Source: Verrucomicrobiota bacterium
Lineage (GTDB): Bacteria > Verrucomicrobiota > Verrucomicrobiia > Chthoniobacterales > SZAS-18
Assembly: GCA_018240025.1 (NCBI GenBank)
Contig: JAFEGM010000041.1
Span: 1-64,000, forward strand
DNA length: 64,000 bases
Direction: 5' to 3'
Below, piece by piece: positions 43,264 through 52,061 of the stretch. A program made the position numbers and the translations under genes. Position 1 is the stretch's first letter, and each line of letters starts with the position of its first letter. The notes below the pieces were generated by a model, which worked only from the letters and a program-made list of their open reading frames with translations, was not told where the DNA came from and searched no databases.

Positions 43264-44031
43264 ATGTCCTCCGTAGCTCTCGCCGACCTGACGGCGGAAT
43301 TCGACCATCTCCTGCGGATCAAGGAGATCGGTGACTGGTCGGGCGCGCTCAACGGCCTGCAGATCGAAAACACCAGCGGCCGGGTCACGCGCATCGCGGC
43401 GGCGGTCGATGCCAACCTCACCACCGTGACCCGCGCGGCCGAGGCGGGGGCCGACCTCCTCATCGTCCACCACGGTCTCTTTTGGAACAGCCCGCAGCCG
43501 CTGCGTGGCCGACTCTTCCAGCTCTGGCACACGCTGCACACGCGCAATCTGGCCGTTTATGCGGCCCATCTGCCGCTCGATGTGCACCCGGAACTCGGTA
43601 ACAACGCGCTCCTCGCCCGGGCGCTCGGCCTGCCGGCCGACGGCGACTGGTTCCTGCCCATGAAGGGCGTGCCGGTGGGGTATCGCGCCCCGCTCGATCT
43701 CCCCCGCGCCGAACTCGTCGCCCGCCTCGAAAGCGCCGTCGGCGGCCGCGTGCATCTCCTTCCCGGCGGCCCGGAGCGCTGCCGCGTCGTGGCCGTCATC
43801 ACCGGCGGTGCCGGCAGCGAACTCCGTGCGGTGGCCGAAGCGGGCGTCGACACCTTCGTGACCGGCGAAGGCCAGCACTGGACCTTCGGCCTGGCGGAGG
43901 AACTCGGGGTCAATGTCCTCTACGGCGGCCACTACGCGACCGAGACCTTCGGCGTGAAGGCCCTGGCCGCCCATGCCGCCGAGCGCCACGGGCTGCCCTG
44001 GCAGTTCATCGACCACCCGAGCGGGTTGTGA
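43264..44031 (+). CDS. Nif3-like dinuclear metal center protein
   Basis: A 255-residue protein of the NIF3/YbgI/DUF34 family. Metal-ligand motifs are in place: LLIVHHGLFW, VYAAHLPLDVHPELGNN and, near the end, VTGEGQHW. NGLQIEN at about residue 30 is another hallmark. The family forms hexameric toroids with two metals per subunit and has been linked to GTP cyclohydrolase-like and metal-insertion roles, but its reaction is not settled. The start follows the 14-copy octamer array directly. Confidence 0.9.
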   Translation: MSSVALADLTAEFDHLLRIKEIGDWSGALNGLQIENTSGRVTRIAAAVDANLTTVTRAAEAGADLLIVHHGLFWNSPQPLRGRLFQLWHTLHTRNLAVYAAHLPLDVHPELGNNALLARALGLPADGDWFLPMKGVPVGYRAPLDLPRAELVARLESAVGGRVHLLPGGPERCRVVAVITGGAGSELRAVAEAGVDTFVTGEGQHWTFGLAEELGVNVLYGGHYATETFGVKALAAHAAERHGLPWQFIDHPSGL

Positions 44032-44233
44032 CGCGAAACCGCGGGAGTAGCGGTCGGTGACCGTTGGGATCCGCAGGTTCGAAGAACTGGACGCAGGTTT
44101 CTACCTGGACGTCATCGTCCGCGCGACCTGAGCATCTGCGTCGAATCCTCCAAATCGGAGGATCCTTTCCCCTCCGCCACCGCCCAATTGCGAACTTGCA
44201 CGCGCGCCCGCCGCTGCTTCATTGCCCGTTCAC

Positions 44234-44307
44234 GCACCGGTAGCTCAATTGGATAGAGTGACGGTCTCCGAAGCCGTAGGTTGTGGGTTCGACCCCCGCC
44301 CGGTGCA
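44234..44307 (+). tRNA. tRNA-Arg, anticodon CCG
   Basis: A complete cloverleaf: acceptor GCACCGG (44234-44240) with CCGGTGC (44300-44306) and discriminator A (44307); D stem GCTC/GAGT; anticodon stem ACGGT/GCCGT with loop CTCCGAA, giving anticodon CCG for Arg codon CGG; variable loop of 5 bases; T stem GTGGG/CCCGC with loop TTCGACC. CCA is not encoded. The 202 bases between the Nif3-like gene and the tRNA hold nothing I can name. Confidence 0.96.
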
Positions 44308-44361
44308 GGTTTCGGATGCGGCGCTCGACACCGCGCCGCGCCCCTCTACCGTGCGGGTCCC

Positions 44362-45084
44362 ATGAAGATCGAGGTCGTCCTGACGCCCGCGGAAATCGCC
44401 CTGCTGCCGCAGCGTGACCTGAGCCAGACGCACGCGGTGGTCTTCGATGTCCTGCGCGCGACCTCGGTCATCATCACCGCCCTGCAACACGGCGCGGCCT
44501 CGATCCGCCCGGTGGCCACGCTGGAGGAGGCGTGGGCCACGCGCGGGGGTCGGCCCGGCTCGCTCATCGCCGGCGAGCGCGACGGCCTGAAGGTGGACGG
44601 CTTCGATTTCGGCAACTCGCCCCTCGAGTACACCCGCGAAGCGGTGGCCGACCGCGAGATCATTCACACCACCACCAACGGCACCGTAGCACTGCGCGCG
44701 GTGGCCGAGGCGCGCCGGGTGCTGGTCGGGGCGCTGCTCAATCTCGATGCGCTGGCCGCCTTCCTGCGCTCCGCCATGCCGGAGCATCTGCTGCTGGTCT
44801 GCGCGGGATCCTGGCGCTGGTTTTCGTTGGAGGACGCTTTGGCGGCGGGCGGCTTGATGGCCCGGCTACCGGAAGCGGAGCCAACCGACGCCGGCACCGT
44901 CGTGGGACTGATCCACGAACGTTATGGGATGGAGCCTTACAAATGCCTGCGCTCCTCCACGAATGGACGACGTTTGGTGAACATCGGACTGGGTGAGGAT
45001 GTCGCATTCTGCTCCCGCACCTCCAGCTCCGCGCTGGTGCCCGAAATGCGGGAGGGCGTCATTTTGCCGCCGTTGAAGTCGTAG
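44362..45084 (+). CDS. comB: 2-phosphosulfolactate phosphatase family protein
   Basis: A 240-residue protein of the ComB family. VVFDVLRATSVIITALQHGA, IAGERDGLKVDGFDFGNSPLEY, HTTTNGTVALRAV and, later, RYGMEPYKCLRSSTNG match the family in order. ComB dephosphorylates 2-phosphosulfolactate in coenzyme M synthesis; in bacteria that lack this pathway the role is uncertain, possibly sulfolactate metabolism. No comA or comC lies nearby. It starts 55 bases after the tRNA and is followed by tonB after 6 bases. Confidence 0.85.
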   Translation: MKIEVVLTPAEIALLPQRDLSQTHAVVFDVLRATSVIITALQHGAASIRPVATLEEAWATRGGRPGSLIAGERDGLKVDGFDFGNSPLEYTREAVADREIIHTTTNGTVALRAVAEARRVLVGALLNLDALAAFLRSAMPEHLLLVCAGSWRWFSLEDALAAGGLMARLPEAEPTDAGTVVGLIHERYGMEPYKCLRSSTNGRRLVNIGLGEDVAFCSRTSSSALVPEMREGVILPPLKS

Positions 45085-45090
45085 CCAGCG

Positions 45091-46194
45091 ATGATCGAAC
45101 TGCAGGACAGAGACACCGGAACCGTGCTGACGCCCACCCGCAAACGGGTGTTGGCGGCCCTTGGCGCGGCGGTGCTCATCCATGGCATCCTCCTGCTCTG
45201 CCTCGCGAGCCTGGCCCCGCTGATGCCGGCGCCGCGGCCCTTTGCGGTGGTCACGCCCAAGCCGCTGAAGCTGACCATCGAGCGCCCAGATGAGACGCCC
45301 GCTGCGGCGCCGGAAGAAAAGAAGAAGCTCGACTACATCGAGACCAATCCGAACCGCGAGTCCGACAAACCGCCCGAGAAGGCGGATTTCGAATCGGACA
45401 AGGACACGCTGGCCGCCACCGAGCGCCCGGAAGACAGCAAGGGCGACAAGCCGTTACCGACCCAGGACGGTCGGGAAATTCCGTATTTCCATTTCGAGAC
45501 CCGTCCCTACACCCCGGGCGAGAAGGCGGCCAATATCGCTTCCAAGCCGGCGGCCGCGTCGGCTGCACAGCCGGGGCCGACGCCACCGCCGCCGCCGAGC
45601 GAAGTCCAGACCACCCCGCCGCGGCCACAGCCGAACCTGACCGCGACGCCGCCGCCGAACGTCGGTCCGCGCGACATTGCGGTGCTGCCGCCGACCACGC
45701 CGCTGCCCAGCTCGCCGACCCCGCCGCCCGACCGCAACGCCCTGCTGCGCCCGATGCAGCCGGAGACGCGCCCCAGCATTCCCTCGGTGTTCAGCCCCGG
45801 CCGGCAGACCACGCAGGGCTACCAGTCGGAGACGGAGAAGACCAAGATGGTCGGCGGGCTGAGCAACCGCGGCGAAAGCTCGGTCTCGGCCATCGGCACG
45901 CCGCTGGGACGCTACCAAAAGGCGATCAGCGATGCCATCGGCAACCGCTGGTATTTCTACGCCAACCGCCGCTCCGACCTCGCCGCCGTCGGCACGGTCC
46001 ACACCAGCTTCCTCATCACCCGCTCCGGCAAGGTCGAGCGCGTGCGGGTCACTTCCAACACCAGCAACCAGACGGTCGCCTCCTTCTCCGTCCAGGCCAT
46101 CGTCGAGGCCCGCATTCCCCCCATGCCGCCCGAGGTGGCCAGCATCATCCCAGCCGAGGGGATGAGCATCGATTACTCCTTCGCCATTTACTAA
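45091..46194 (+). CDS. tonB: TonB family energy-transducing protein
   Basis: A 367-residue protein with a cytoplasmic N-terminus, one membrane segment (about residues 21-42), a long Pro/Lys/Glu-rich periplasmic spacer (about 45-245) and a C-terminal TonB domain (YQKAISDAIGNRWYFYANRR, GTVHTSFLITRSGKVERVRV, ARIPPMPPEV). It transmits the proton-motive force to outer-membrane receptors. It is followed by exbB and exbD. Confidence 0.85.
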   Translation: MIELQDRDTGTVLTPTRKRVLAALGAAVLIHGILLLCLASLAPLMPAPRPFAVVTPKPLKLTIERPDETPAAAPEEKKKLDYIETNPNRESDKPPEKADFESDKDTLAATERPEDSKGDKPLPTQDGREIPYFHFETRPYTPGEKAANIASKPAAASAAQPGPTPPPPPSEVQTTPPRPQPNLTATPPPNVGPRDIAVLPPTTPLPSSPTPPPDRNALLRPMQPETRPSIPSVFSPGRQTTQGYQSETEKTKMVGGLSNRGESSVSAIGTPLGRYQKAISDAIGNRWYFYANRRSDLAAVGTVHTSFLITRSGKVERVRVTSNTSNQTVASFSVQAIVEARIPPMPPEVASIIPAEGMSIDYSFAIY

Positions 46195-46212
46195 GCCCGA
46201 ACCCGTCCCTGC

Positions 46213-46980
46213 ATGTTCCTTCTCGCCGAAGCGGCCGCCGCCGCCGCCAGTTCGCCGCTCACCTCCATCACGCAGTTCTTCGTGAAGGGCGGGTATTTCA
46301 TGATCCCGATCGGGCTTTGTTCGCTCGCGGCGGTCACGCTCATGATCCTGCGCGGACTCGCCCTGCGCCGGGAGATGATCATCCCGCATTTCGTCGAACG
46401 GGAGATCCACAAGTTCCAGGCCGGCGACAGCACCGAGCCGCTCGCCCGTCTCGTCGGCGGCGATCCCGCGCCGCTGGCCCGCATCGCCCGCGTCGCCCTG
46501 GCGCATTTGCGAGACGCCAAGGCCGACAACGTCGAGGCCGTGCAGGCGGCCGCCCGCGTGGAGGTGACCAAGATGGAAAGCGGCCTGGCCGGCCTCGAGC
46601 TGATCGTCGGCCTGGGGCCGATGCTCGGCCTGCTCGGCGCCGTCTCGGGCCTCGTGCGCGTCTTCGGCAATCTCGGCTCGGGCACCACCTCGCAGGCCGA
46701 CACCATGGTGGTGGCCCTGGGCATCGCCGAAGCGCTCAATTCCACCATCTTCGGCCTCTGCGTGGCCATTCCCGCCCTGATCGCCTTCACCTACTTCCAG
46801 CGCCGCGTGGAATCGCTCGCCGCCGAGATGGAGAGCATCCTGACCGAGCTGCTGAGCAAATGCTACCAGAGCGGCCGCAGCAATCGTCCTAACTTCACCG
46901 CCCCGCCGGTCGCGGCCGAAGCCGCGGCGAAGAGCGGGCGCTACATCGAGACGTTCCAGCCGGTGGATACGAGGGAATAG
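46213..46980 (+). CDS. exbB: ExbB/TolQ/MotA-type proton channel protein
   Basis: A 255-residue inner-membrane protein. Three hydrophobic segments: about residues 27-50, 140-165 and 175-200. GLAGLELIVGLGPMLGLLGAVSGLVRVF is the conserved channel helix and ALGIAEALNSTIFGLCVAIPALIAF the next one. ExbB forms a pentamer around the ExbD dimer and drives TonB. It is 18 bases downstream of tonB. The palindromic element 46997-47189 separates it from exbD. Confidence 0.9.
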   Translation: MFLLAEAAAAAASSPLTSITQFFVKGGYFMIPIGLCSLAAVTLMILRGLALRREMIIPHFVEREIHKFQAGDSTEPLARLVGGDPAPLARIARVALAHLRDAKADNVEAVQAAARVEVTKMESGLAGLELIVGLGPMLGLLGAVSGLVRVFGNLGSGTTSQADTMVVALGIAEALNSTIFGLCVAIPALIAFTYFQRRVESLAAEMESILTELLSKCYQSGRSNRPNFTAPPVAAEAAAKSGRYIETFQPVDTRE

Positions 46981-46996
46981 GGAACTCAGACCTCTC

Positions 46997-47189
46997 GGGA
47001 AACTCGAAGTTCTAAGTTCGAAACTCGAAGGAAGTTCGAAACTCGAAGTTTCAAGACCACTACTGGAAATCGATCCCGCCGCGCTCCACGATCGTCGCTA
47101 GCTTCCAAGCCTTAGTTGCTGCCCGCGGGCCTTTGAGTTTCGAACTTTAGACTTCCTTCGAGTTTCGAGTTTCGAACTTCGAGTTTCCC
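46997..47189. repeat. Palindromic element inside the exbB-exbD gap
   Basis: The 16-base arms at 46997-47012 and 47174-47189 are perfect inverse copies, and further words (gttcgaaactcgaag and its inverse) continue the pairing inside each arm. The unit lies between exbB and exbD, which are otherwise expected to be co-transcribed, so the hairpin would be part of the operon mRNA. No gene is seen in the 245-base gap. Confidence 0.9.
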
Positions 47190-47225
47190 CGACTGACTTC
47201 CGCCAGCGAGTTCAACCTCCCCGCC

Positions 47226-47636
47226 ATGGCCTTCTACCAAAAAAAGCGCTCCAGCCCGATCATCCCGATCATCTCGCTGGTCGATATCCTGACCATTCTG
47301 CTGATCTTCTTCATCGTCACCACGACGTTCAAGACGCAGACCCCGCAGGTGGCCATCACCCTGCCTGACTCGAAGACCGCGGTGGCGGCGCCGGCGGGGA
47401 AAACCCGGCCGCTCATCCTGACGGTCGCGCCGGACGGCAAATGCTACCTCGATGCGCAGCCGGTCGAGCTGGAGAAGCTCGGCGAGGCCATCAAGAAGGC
47501 GCGCACGGATGGCGGCGAAGTGGCCATGAAGGCGGACAAGAGCGTGCCTTTCGGCACGATCATCAAGGTGCTCGACACGCTGAAGGAATCGGGCATCGAG
47601 AACCTGCCCACGCAGATGAACGACCCGCGGAAGTAA
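47226..47636 (+). CDS. exbD: ExbD/TolR-type biopolymer transport protein
   Basis: A 136-residue protein with one membrane helix (about residues 12-33). IIPIISLVDILTILLIFFIVTT holds the conserved Asp of ExbD (VDILTILLIFF) needed for proton coupling. The periplasmic part (ILTVAPDGKCYLDAQPV, VAMKADKSVPFGTIIKVLDTLKESGIENL) matches the ExbD fold. It completes the TonB-ExbB-ExbD set. Confidence 0.92.
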   Translation: MAFYQKKRSSPIIPIISLVDILTILLIFFIVTTTFKTQTPQVAITLPDSKTAVAAPAGKTRPLILTVAPDGKCYLDAQPVELEKLGEAIKKARTDGGEVAMKADKSVPFGTIIKVLDTLKESGIENLPTQMNDPRK

Positions 47637-47664
47637 GCGCCGCGGTCCGCGTCAGCCCGCTTCC

Positions 47665-48936
47665 GTGAATCCGCCCGCCCTCCGTCTCGAAGTCCTCAAC
47701 ACCGGCTCCGAGCTGCTGCTCGGGGCGGCGGTCAACACGCACCTCGCCTTCCTCGGCGAGCACCTTTTCCGCGCTGGCCTGCGGGTCGAGCGCCAGACCG
47801 CCGTGCCCGACGGACCGGCCATCGGCGAGGCCATGCGTGAGGCGTTCCGGCGTTGCGACATCCTGCTCGTGACCGGCGGGCTCGGGCCGACCTCCGACGA
47901 TATCACGCGCGAGCTGACCGCCGAACTGCTCGGCCTGACGCTCGCCCCCGACGCGACCGTGCTGGCCCGCCTGCACGCCTACTACGAGCGCCTCGGCCGC
48001 ACCACCACGCCGCAGATCGAGCGGCAGGCCCTCGTGCCGGACGGCGCTCAGGTGCTGGAGAATGCGCATGGCACGGCGCCCGGACTCTACCTGCCGCCCC
48101 GCCCGTTCGGCGCGGCCTACTCGCCACACGTCTTCCTCCTGCCCGGTCCGCCGCGCGAGCTGCGGCCGATGGTCCTTGATCAACTCCTGCCCCGCCTCGG
48201 AGCCATTCGCCGCGCCGCCGGACTGGGCGTGCCGGCGCGTCGCACCTTCCGGCTCTTCGGGCTGGGCGAATCGTTCATCGAGCAGAAGGTCGGCGACGCC
48301 CTGCTCGCGCTGCCGGAGCTCGAGCTCGGCTACTGCGCGCGGGTTGGAGAGGTCGATCTGCGCCTGATCGGTCCGTTCGAGTCGGTCGAACGCGGCGCCA
48401 CGCTGGTGCGGGCCGAGCCGTCCTTCGCCGGCCACATTTTCACCGAGGAAGGCGAGTCGCTGGAAGAGGTCATCGTGCACCGCCTGCAGGCTCTCGGCCA
48501 AACCGTCGCCACCGCCGAATCCTGCACCGGCGGACTGCTGGCGCATCGTCTGACCAACGTGCCCGGCGCGTCGCAGGTCTTCCTCGCCGGCCCGGTGGTC
48601 TACTCGAATGCGGCCAAGGAATCGCTCCTCGGCGTGCCCGCGGCGCTTCTGGCGGAGTTCGGCGCGGTCAGCGAGCCCGTCGCGCAGGCCATGGCCCGCC
48701 AGGTCCGACAGCGCTGCGGGACCGATTTCGGCCTCGCCACCACCGGCCTCGCCGGCCCCGGCGGCGCCAGCCGCGACAAGCCCGTCGGCACGCTCTTCTT
48801 CGCCCTCGCCGGTCCCGGCGAGGCCTGCACCGTCCGCCACCGCGTCCTCTCCCTCACCGACCGCGAGAGCTTCAAGCACCTCGCCACCCAGCACGCCTTG
48901 AACCTCCTCCGCGAAGCTCTCTCCGCCCCCCGCTGA
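47665..48936 (+). CDS. cinA: CinA-type competence/damage-inducible protein
   Basis: A 423-residue two-domain protein. The N-terminal molybdopterin-binding-like (COG1058) domain has LNTGSELLLGAAVNTH and VTGGLGPTSDDITRE; the C-terminal CinA deamidase domain has TVATAESCTGGLLAHRLTNVPGAS, VVYSNAAKESLLG and TTGLAGPGG. CinA combines ADP-ribose pyrophosphatase and NMN deamidase activities in NAD recycling. Start is GTG at 47665, 28 bases after exbD. Confidence 0.9.
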   Translation: MNPPALRLEVLNTGSELLLGAAVNTHLAFLGEHLFRAGLRVERQTAVPDGPAIGEAMREAFRRCDILLVTGGLGPTSDDITRELTAELLGLTLAPDATVLARLHAYYERLGRTTTPQIERQALVPDGAQVLENAHGTAPGLYLPPRPFGAAYSPHVFLLPGPPRELRPMVLDQLLPRLGAIRRAAGLGVPARRTFRLFGLGESFIEQKVGDALLALPELELGYCARVGEVDLRLIGPFESVERGATLVRAEPSFAGHIFTEEGESLEEVIVHRLQALGQTVATAESCTGGLLAHRLTNVPGASQVFLAGPVVYSNAAKESLLGVPAALLAEFGAVSEPVAQAMARQVRQRCGTDFGLATTGLAGPGGASRDKPVGTLFFALAGPGEACTVRHRVLSLTDRESFKHLATQHALNLLREALSAPR

Positions 48937-48963
48937 CGGCCCTTCTTCCTTCTTTCTTCTTCC

Positions 48964-50166
48964 TTGTCCCCCAAATGGCGCACCCTGCTCCTGCTGACGC
49001 TCGCTGAGCTGCTCGGCATGTCGGTCTGGTTCTCGGCCTCGGCCGTGGTGCCGGCGCTGACGCGCGCCTGGAGCCTCGGCGAGGACGGGCGCGCCTGGCT
49101 GACGATGTCGGTGCAGATCGGCTTCGTGGCCGGTGCGCTCGGCTCGGCCATCTTCAATGTGGCCGACCGATACCCGATCCGCACGCTCTTCACGCTTTCC
49201 TCCTTCGCCGCCGCCGGCTGCACGGCGGCCATCGGGGCGTGGAGCGATGACCTCGGCAGCGCGCTGGTCCTGCGCTTCCTGACCGGATTCTTCCTCGCCG
49301 GCGTCTATCCGGTCGGCATGAAACTCGTGGCCACCTGGACCCGCGAAGATCGCGGTCTGGCCATCGGGCTCGTGGTCGGCGCGCTCACCCTCGGCTCGGC
49401 CGCGCCGCACCTGCTCAACGTCCTCGGCGGCGTGAGCGCCTGGCGCCCGGTGCTCTACGGTGCCGCCGGACTCGGCGCGCTCGGCGGGCTCATCGCTTGG
49501 TTCGGCCTGACCGAGGGGCCGTATCGCACCGCCTCGCCGCCCTTCGACTGGCGCTACGCGGCGCGCATCGTCGGCCATCGCCCGCTGCGTTTGGCCAATC
49601 TCGGCTATCTCGGGCACATGTGGGAGCTTTACGCGGTCTGGACGTGGCTGCCGGCGTACCTCACGGCCAGCTTCGCGTTGCAGGGCGTCGAGGCCCACTG
49701 GGCCGGGCTTGCGGCCTTCGCCGGCATCGCCAGCGGAGGACTGGGCAGCGTCGCCGCCGGGAAACTCGCCGACCGACTCGGCCGCACCACGCTTTCCATC
49801 GCCGCGCTGCTCGGCAGCGGCGCCTGCACGCTCGGAGCCTGCGTTCTCTTCGGCGGGCCGGTCTGGGCGGTCACGCTGCTCGTGATCGTCTGGGGCATCA
49901 CCATCATCGCCGATTCCGCTCAATTCTCCGCCGCCGTCAGCGAACTCTGCGAACCGGCCTACACCGGCACGGCGCTGGCGCTGCAGACCTGCGCCGGGTT
50001 CCTGCTGACCATGCTCTCGATCCGTCTCATCCCCACCGTCGAACGCCTGGTCGGCTGGCGCTGGGCCTTCGCGGCGTTGACCCTGGGCCCGCTCCTCGGG
50101 GCTTGGGCCATGTATGCGCTACGCCGCTCGCCGGAAGCCGTGAAGCTCGCTGGCGGCAAAGGTTGA
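48964..50166 (+). CDS. MFS transporter
   Basis: A 400-residue membrane protein with about 12 hydrophobic segments. The pattern LTLAELLGMSVWFSASAVVPAL at the start, the long loop after helix 6 and LADRLGRTTLSI (motif A-like) in the second half are typical of the major facilitator superfamily, close to nitrate/cyanate-style members. The substrate is not clear. Start is TTG at 48964, directly after a pyrimidine-rich run (48940-48963); no in-frame ATG would preserve the first helix. Confidence 0.82.
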   Translation: MSPKWRTLLLLTLAELLGMSVWFSASAVVPALTRAWSLGEDGRAWLTMSVQIGFVAGALGSAIFNVADRYPIRTLFTLSSFAAAGCTAAIGAWSDDLGSALVLRFLTGFFLAGVYPVGMKLVATWTREDRGLAIGLVVGALTLGSAAPHLLNVLGGVSAWRPVLYGAAGLGALGGLIAWFGLTEGPYRTASPPFDWRYAARIVGHRPLRLANLGYLGHMWELYAVWTWLPAYLTASFALQGVEAHWAGLAAFAGIASGGLGSVAAGKLADRLGRTTLSIAALLGSGACTLGACVLFGGPVWAVTLLVIVWGITIIADSAQFSAAVSELCEPAYTGTALALQTCAGFLLTMLSIRLIPTVERLVGWRWAFAALTLGPLLGAWAMYALRRSPEAVKLAGGKG

Positions 50167-50199
50167 GTGCACGCCACGTTCGGAGACGGTGAAACTCTG

Positions 50200-50273
50200 G
50201 CCTCAAAGAACTCAAAGAACGCAAAGAAGAATACTGCTTCTGAGTTCTTTGTGTTCTCTGAGTTCTTTGAGGC
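50200..50273. repeat. Palindromic intergenic element with 29-base arms
   Basis: Arms 50200-50228 and 50245-50273 pair with about three mismatches. They are built from repeated words of the type CTCAAAGAA. The element sits between the convergent MFS and HD genes and could work as a bidirectional terminator stem; a short A/T run (50274-50279) adjoins it. Confidence 0.88.
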
Positions 50274-50292
50274 AAAAAATCTCTGCACCCAA

Positions 50293-50898
50293 CTAAGCGA
50301 CCGCCGCCGCCAGATTCCGCCTGGCCGCGGCCTCCAGCCGCTCGTGGAAGAAGGGCGTCTGGAAGATGGCTGGCCGCGCCAGCAGCGCGCGCAGGAACTC
50401 GCGGCGCTTGCGACGGAAGAGAAAGCCGGGGACCCAGCGATACTCGCGCCGGACCTGCTGCTCGTACTCGGCGAAGCGCGCGGGCTCGGTGCCCAGGATG
50501 GCGAGATCGACATCGATCATCCAGGCGGTGTCGCCCTCCGCGCCGGGCAAGTGCTGCCGGGTGGCGAGAATGTGCCTCTCGACCCGCGCCACCGCCCCCG
50601 CATCCGCGCCGGCGGCCCGCAGTGCCTCGACCGCGAGTTCGGCGCTGCGCGCTTCGTTGTCCGAGCGGCTCGCCGCATAGACGGCGTCGTGGTACCAAAT
50701 CGCACATTCCACCTCGGCCGGGGCCTGCACCAACGCGCGCGCTTCGTCGAGCCGCGCAAAGCACTCCCGCAGGTGCTGCAGATCGTGGTAGGCGCGGTGT
50801 CGCTCGCTCATTCTCGCGACCACGTCTTCGAACGCGCCCGACGGCGGAGTGAGGCCCAGCCCGCTCCAGGTCGAGTCCCAGCGGGCGCGATCGGTCAT
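50293..50898 (-). CDS. HD-domain metal-dependent phosphohydrolase-like protein
   Basis: A 201-residue protein. [15 protein letters not shown] and [10 protein letters not shown] carry the His and His-Asp pairs of HD hydrolases; [11 protein letters not shown] and [11 protein letters not shown] give further metal-site residues. It resembles the predicted metal-dependent HD phosphohydrolases often found singly. Substrate unknown. It overlaps the amidohydrolase gene by 4 bases and is the last gene of a three-gene operon with kynurenine-pathway enzymes. Confidence 0.78.
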   Translation of the reverse strand: MTDRARWDSTWSGLGLTPPSGAFEDVVARMSERHRAYHDLQHLRECFARLDEARALVQAPAEVECAIWYHDAVYAASRSDNEARSAELAVEALRAAGADAGAVARVERHILATRQHLPGAEGDTAWMIDVDLAILGTEPARFAEYEQQVRREYRWVPGFLFRRKRREFLRALLARPAIFQTPFFHERLEAAARRNLAAAVA

Positions 50899-51980
50899 GC
50901 GAAGCGGCGGTTGAGGAACTCCTGCGCGGCGCCCGCGAGGAGATCCTCCGTCGCCTGCGCGCCGAACTCCCCGCGCAGGCTCTCGATCAGCTCGCCCGGC
51001 CGCTCCTCGCCGAGCGGGAACGGATAGTCCGAGCCGAGGGCGACGCGGCGCGACCCGAACTGGCGCACGAGCAGGCGCAGGGCGTCGGCATCGTGCACGA
51101 GCGAATCGACGAAGAACCGCGCCGGCGCTTCCGGCGTGGCGAGATAGTCACGCGGGTCGCGCGCCTCCGCCGGGAAGAGATCGGGCCGGCAGGCGCGGCC
51201 GTGGCTGAGCCGACCGACCGTGCCTGGAAACGAGCCGCCGCCATGCGCGAAGCACAGGCGCAGTCGCGGCAGGCGATCGAGCACGCCGCCGAAGAGCACC
51301 GAGGCAATGGCGATGCACGTCTCCGCCGGCATCCCGACCAGCCAGGGCATCCAGTAACGTCCCATCCGCTGCACCGTGGCCGAGCTGGCCGCAGCGCGGG
51401 CGTGGGTGCTGGCCTGGATCATGTCCCACGGATGCACGAAGATGCAGGCGCCGAGCGCCTCCGCGGCGGTCAGCACCTCGACGACCGAGGGATCGTCGAG
51501 GTTGAGGCCGTTGACGTTGGTGCCGATCTGTAGGCCCGGCAGACCGAGCGCGAGCACGCAGCGCTCGAGCTCGCGAATGGCCAGCGCCGGATCCTGCAGC
51601 GGCACCGTCCCGAGGCCGACGAAGCGTCCCGGATGTGTGGCCACCACTTCCGCGAGGTGATCGTTGAGCAGCCGGGCGAGATCGTAGGCATCGCTCGCCC
51701 GCGCCCAATACGAGAACATCACCGGCACGGTCGAGAGCGCCTGCACGTCCACCCCGGTGGCATCCATCTCCGCCAACCGCACCTGCGGATCCCACAGGTT
51801 GGCCCGCACGTCGCGAAAGCTCGTGCGCGAGCCATCCGCCTCCGAGCGCTGCATGCGGGCTTCGCAGGCAGCGCAGCCGGGAGCGTCATGCGCCAGCTCG
51901 ATCCAGCCCGCGTAGCCCGAGCGCTCGGTCCAATTCGGCCAGCGGGCGGGCAGCAGGTGGGTGTGGAGGTCGAGACGCAC
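50895..51980 (-). CDS. Amidohydrolase-2 family decarboxylase, ACMSD-like
   Basis: A 361-residue TIM-barrel metal enzyme. The first ligands are in [10 protein letters not shown] (His6, His8); HPWDMI and [16 protein letters not shown] give later His ligands and [11 protein letters not shown] the metal Asp. This order matches 2-amino-3-carboxymuconate-6-semialdehyde decarboxylase. Its upstream neighbour is a 3-hydroxyanthranilate dioxygenase, which makes exactly that substrate, so the assignment is strengthened by context. The gene would send kynurenine carbon away from NAD synthesis. Confidence 0.82.
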   Translation of the reverse strand: MRLDLHTHLLPARWPNWTERSGYAGWIELAHDAPGCAACEARMQRSEADGSRTSFRDVRANLWDPQVRLAEMDATGVDVQALSTVPVMFSYWARASDAYDLARLLNDHLAEVVATHPGRFVGLGTVPLQDPALAIRELERCVLALGLPGLQIGTNVNGLNLDDPSVVEVLTAAEALGACIFVHPWDMIQASTHARAAASSATVQRMGRYWMPWLVGMPAETCIAIASVLFGGVLDRLPRLRLCFAHGGGSFPGTVGRLSHGRACRPDLFPAEARDPRDYLATPEAPARFFVDSLVHDADALRLLVRQFGSRRVALGSDYPFPLGEERPGELIESLRGEFGAQATEDLLAGAAQEFLNRRFA

Positions 51981-52061
51981 GGGTGGGAAGATTCAAGAGG
52001 TAAGAAGCAAGATTCAAACCGTGCTAAAGAAAAAGGTCTAAGGCTGGAGAGGCGCTGCGCG

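Noticed and set aside
43048..44016. Long minus-strand frame with GGAEERRS repeats
   Set aside because: It lies antisense to the Nif3-like gene and its repeats come from the octamer array; no family resemblance.
47563..49923. Very long minus-strand frame antisense to cinA and the MFS gene
   Set aside because: High-GC DNA produces long antisense frames; the protein is compositionally odd and the plus-strand genes have clear motifs.
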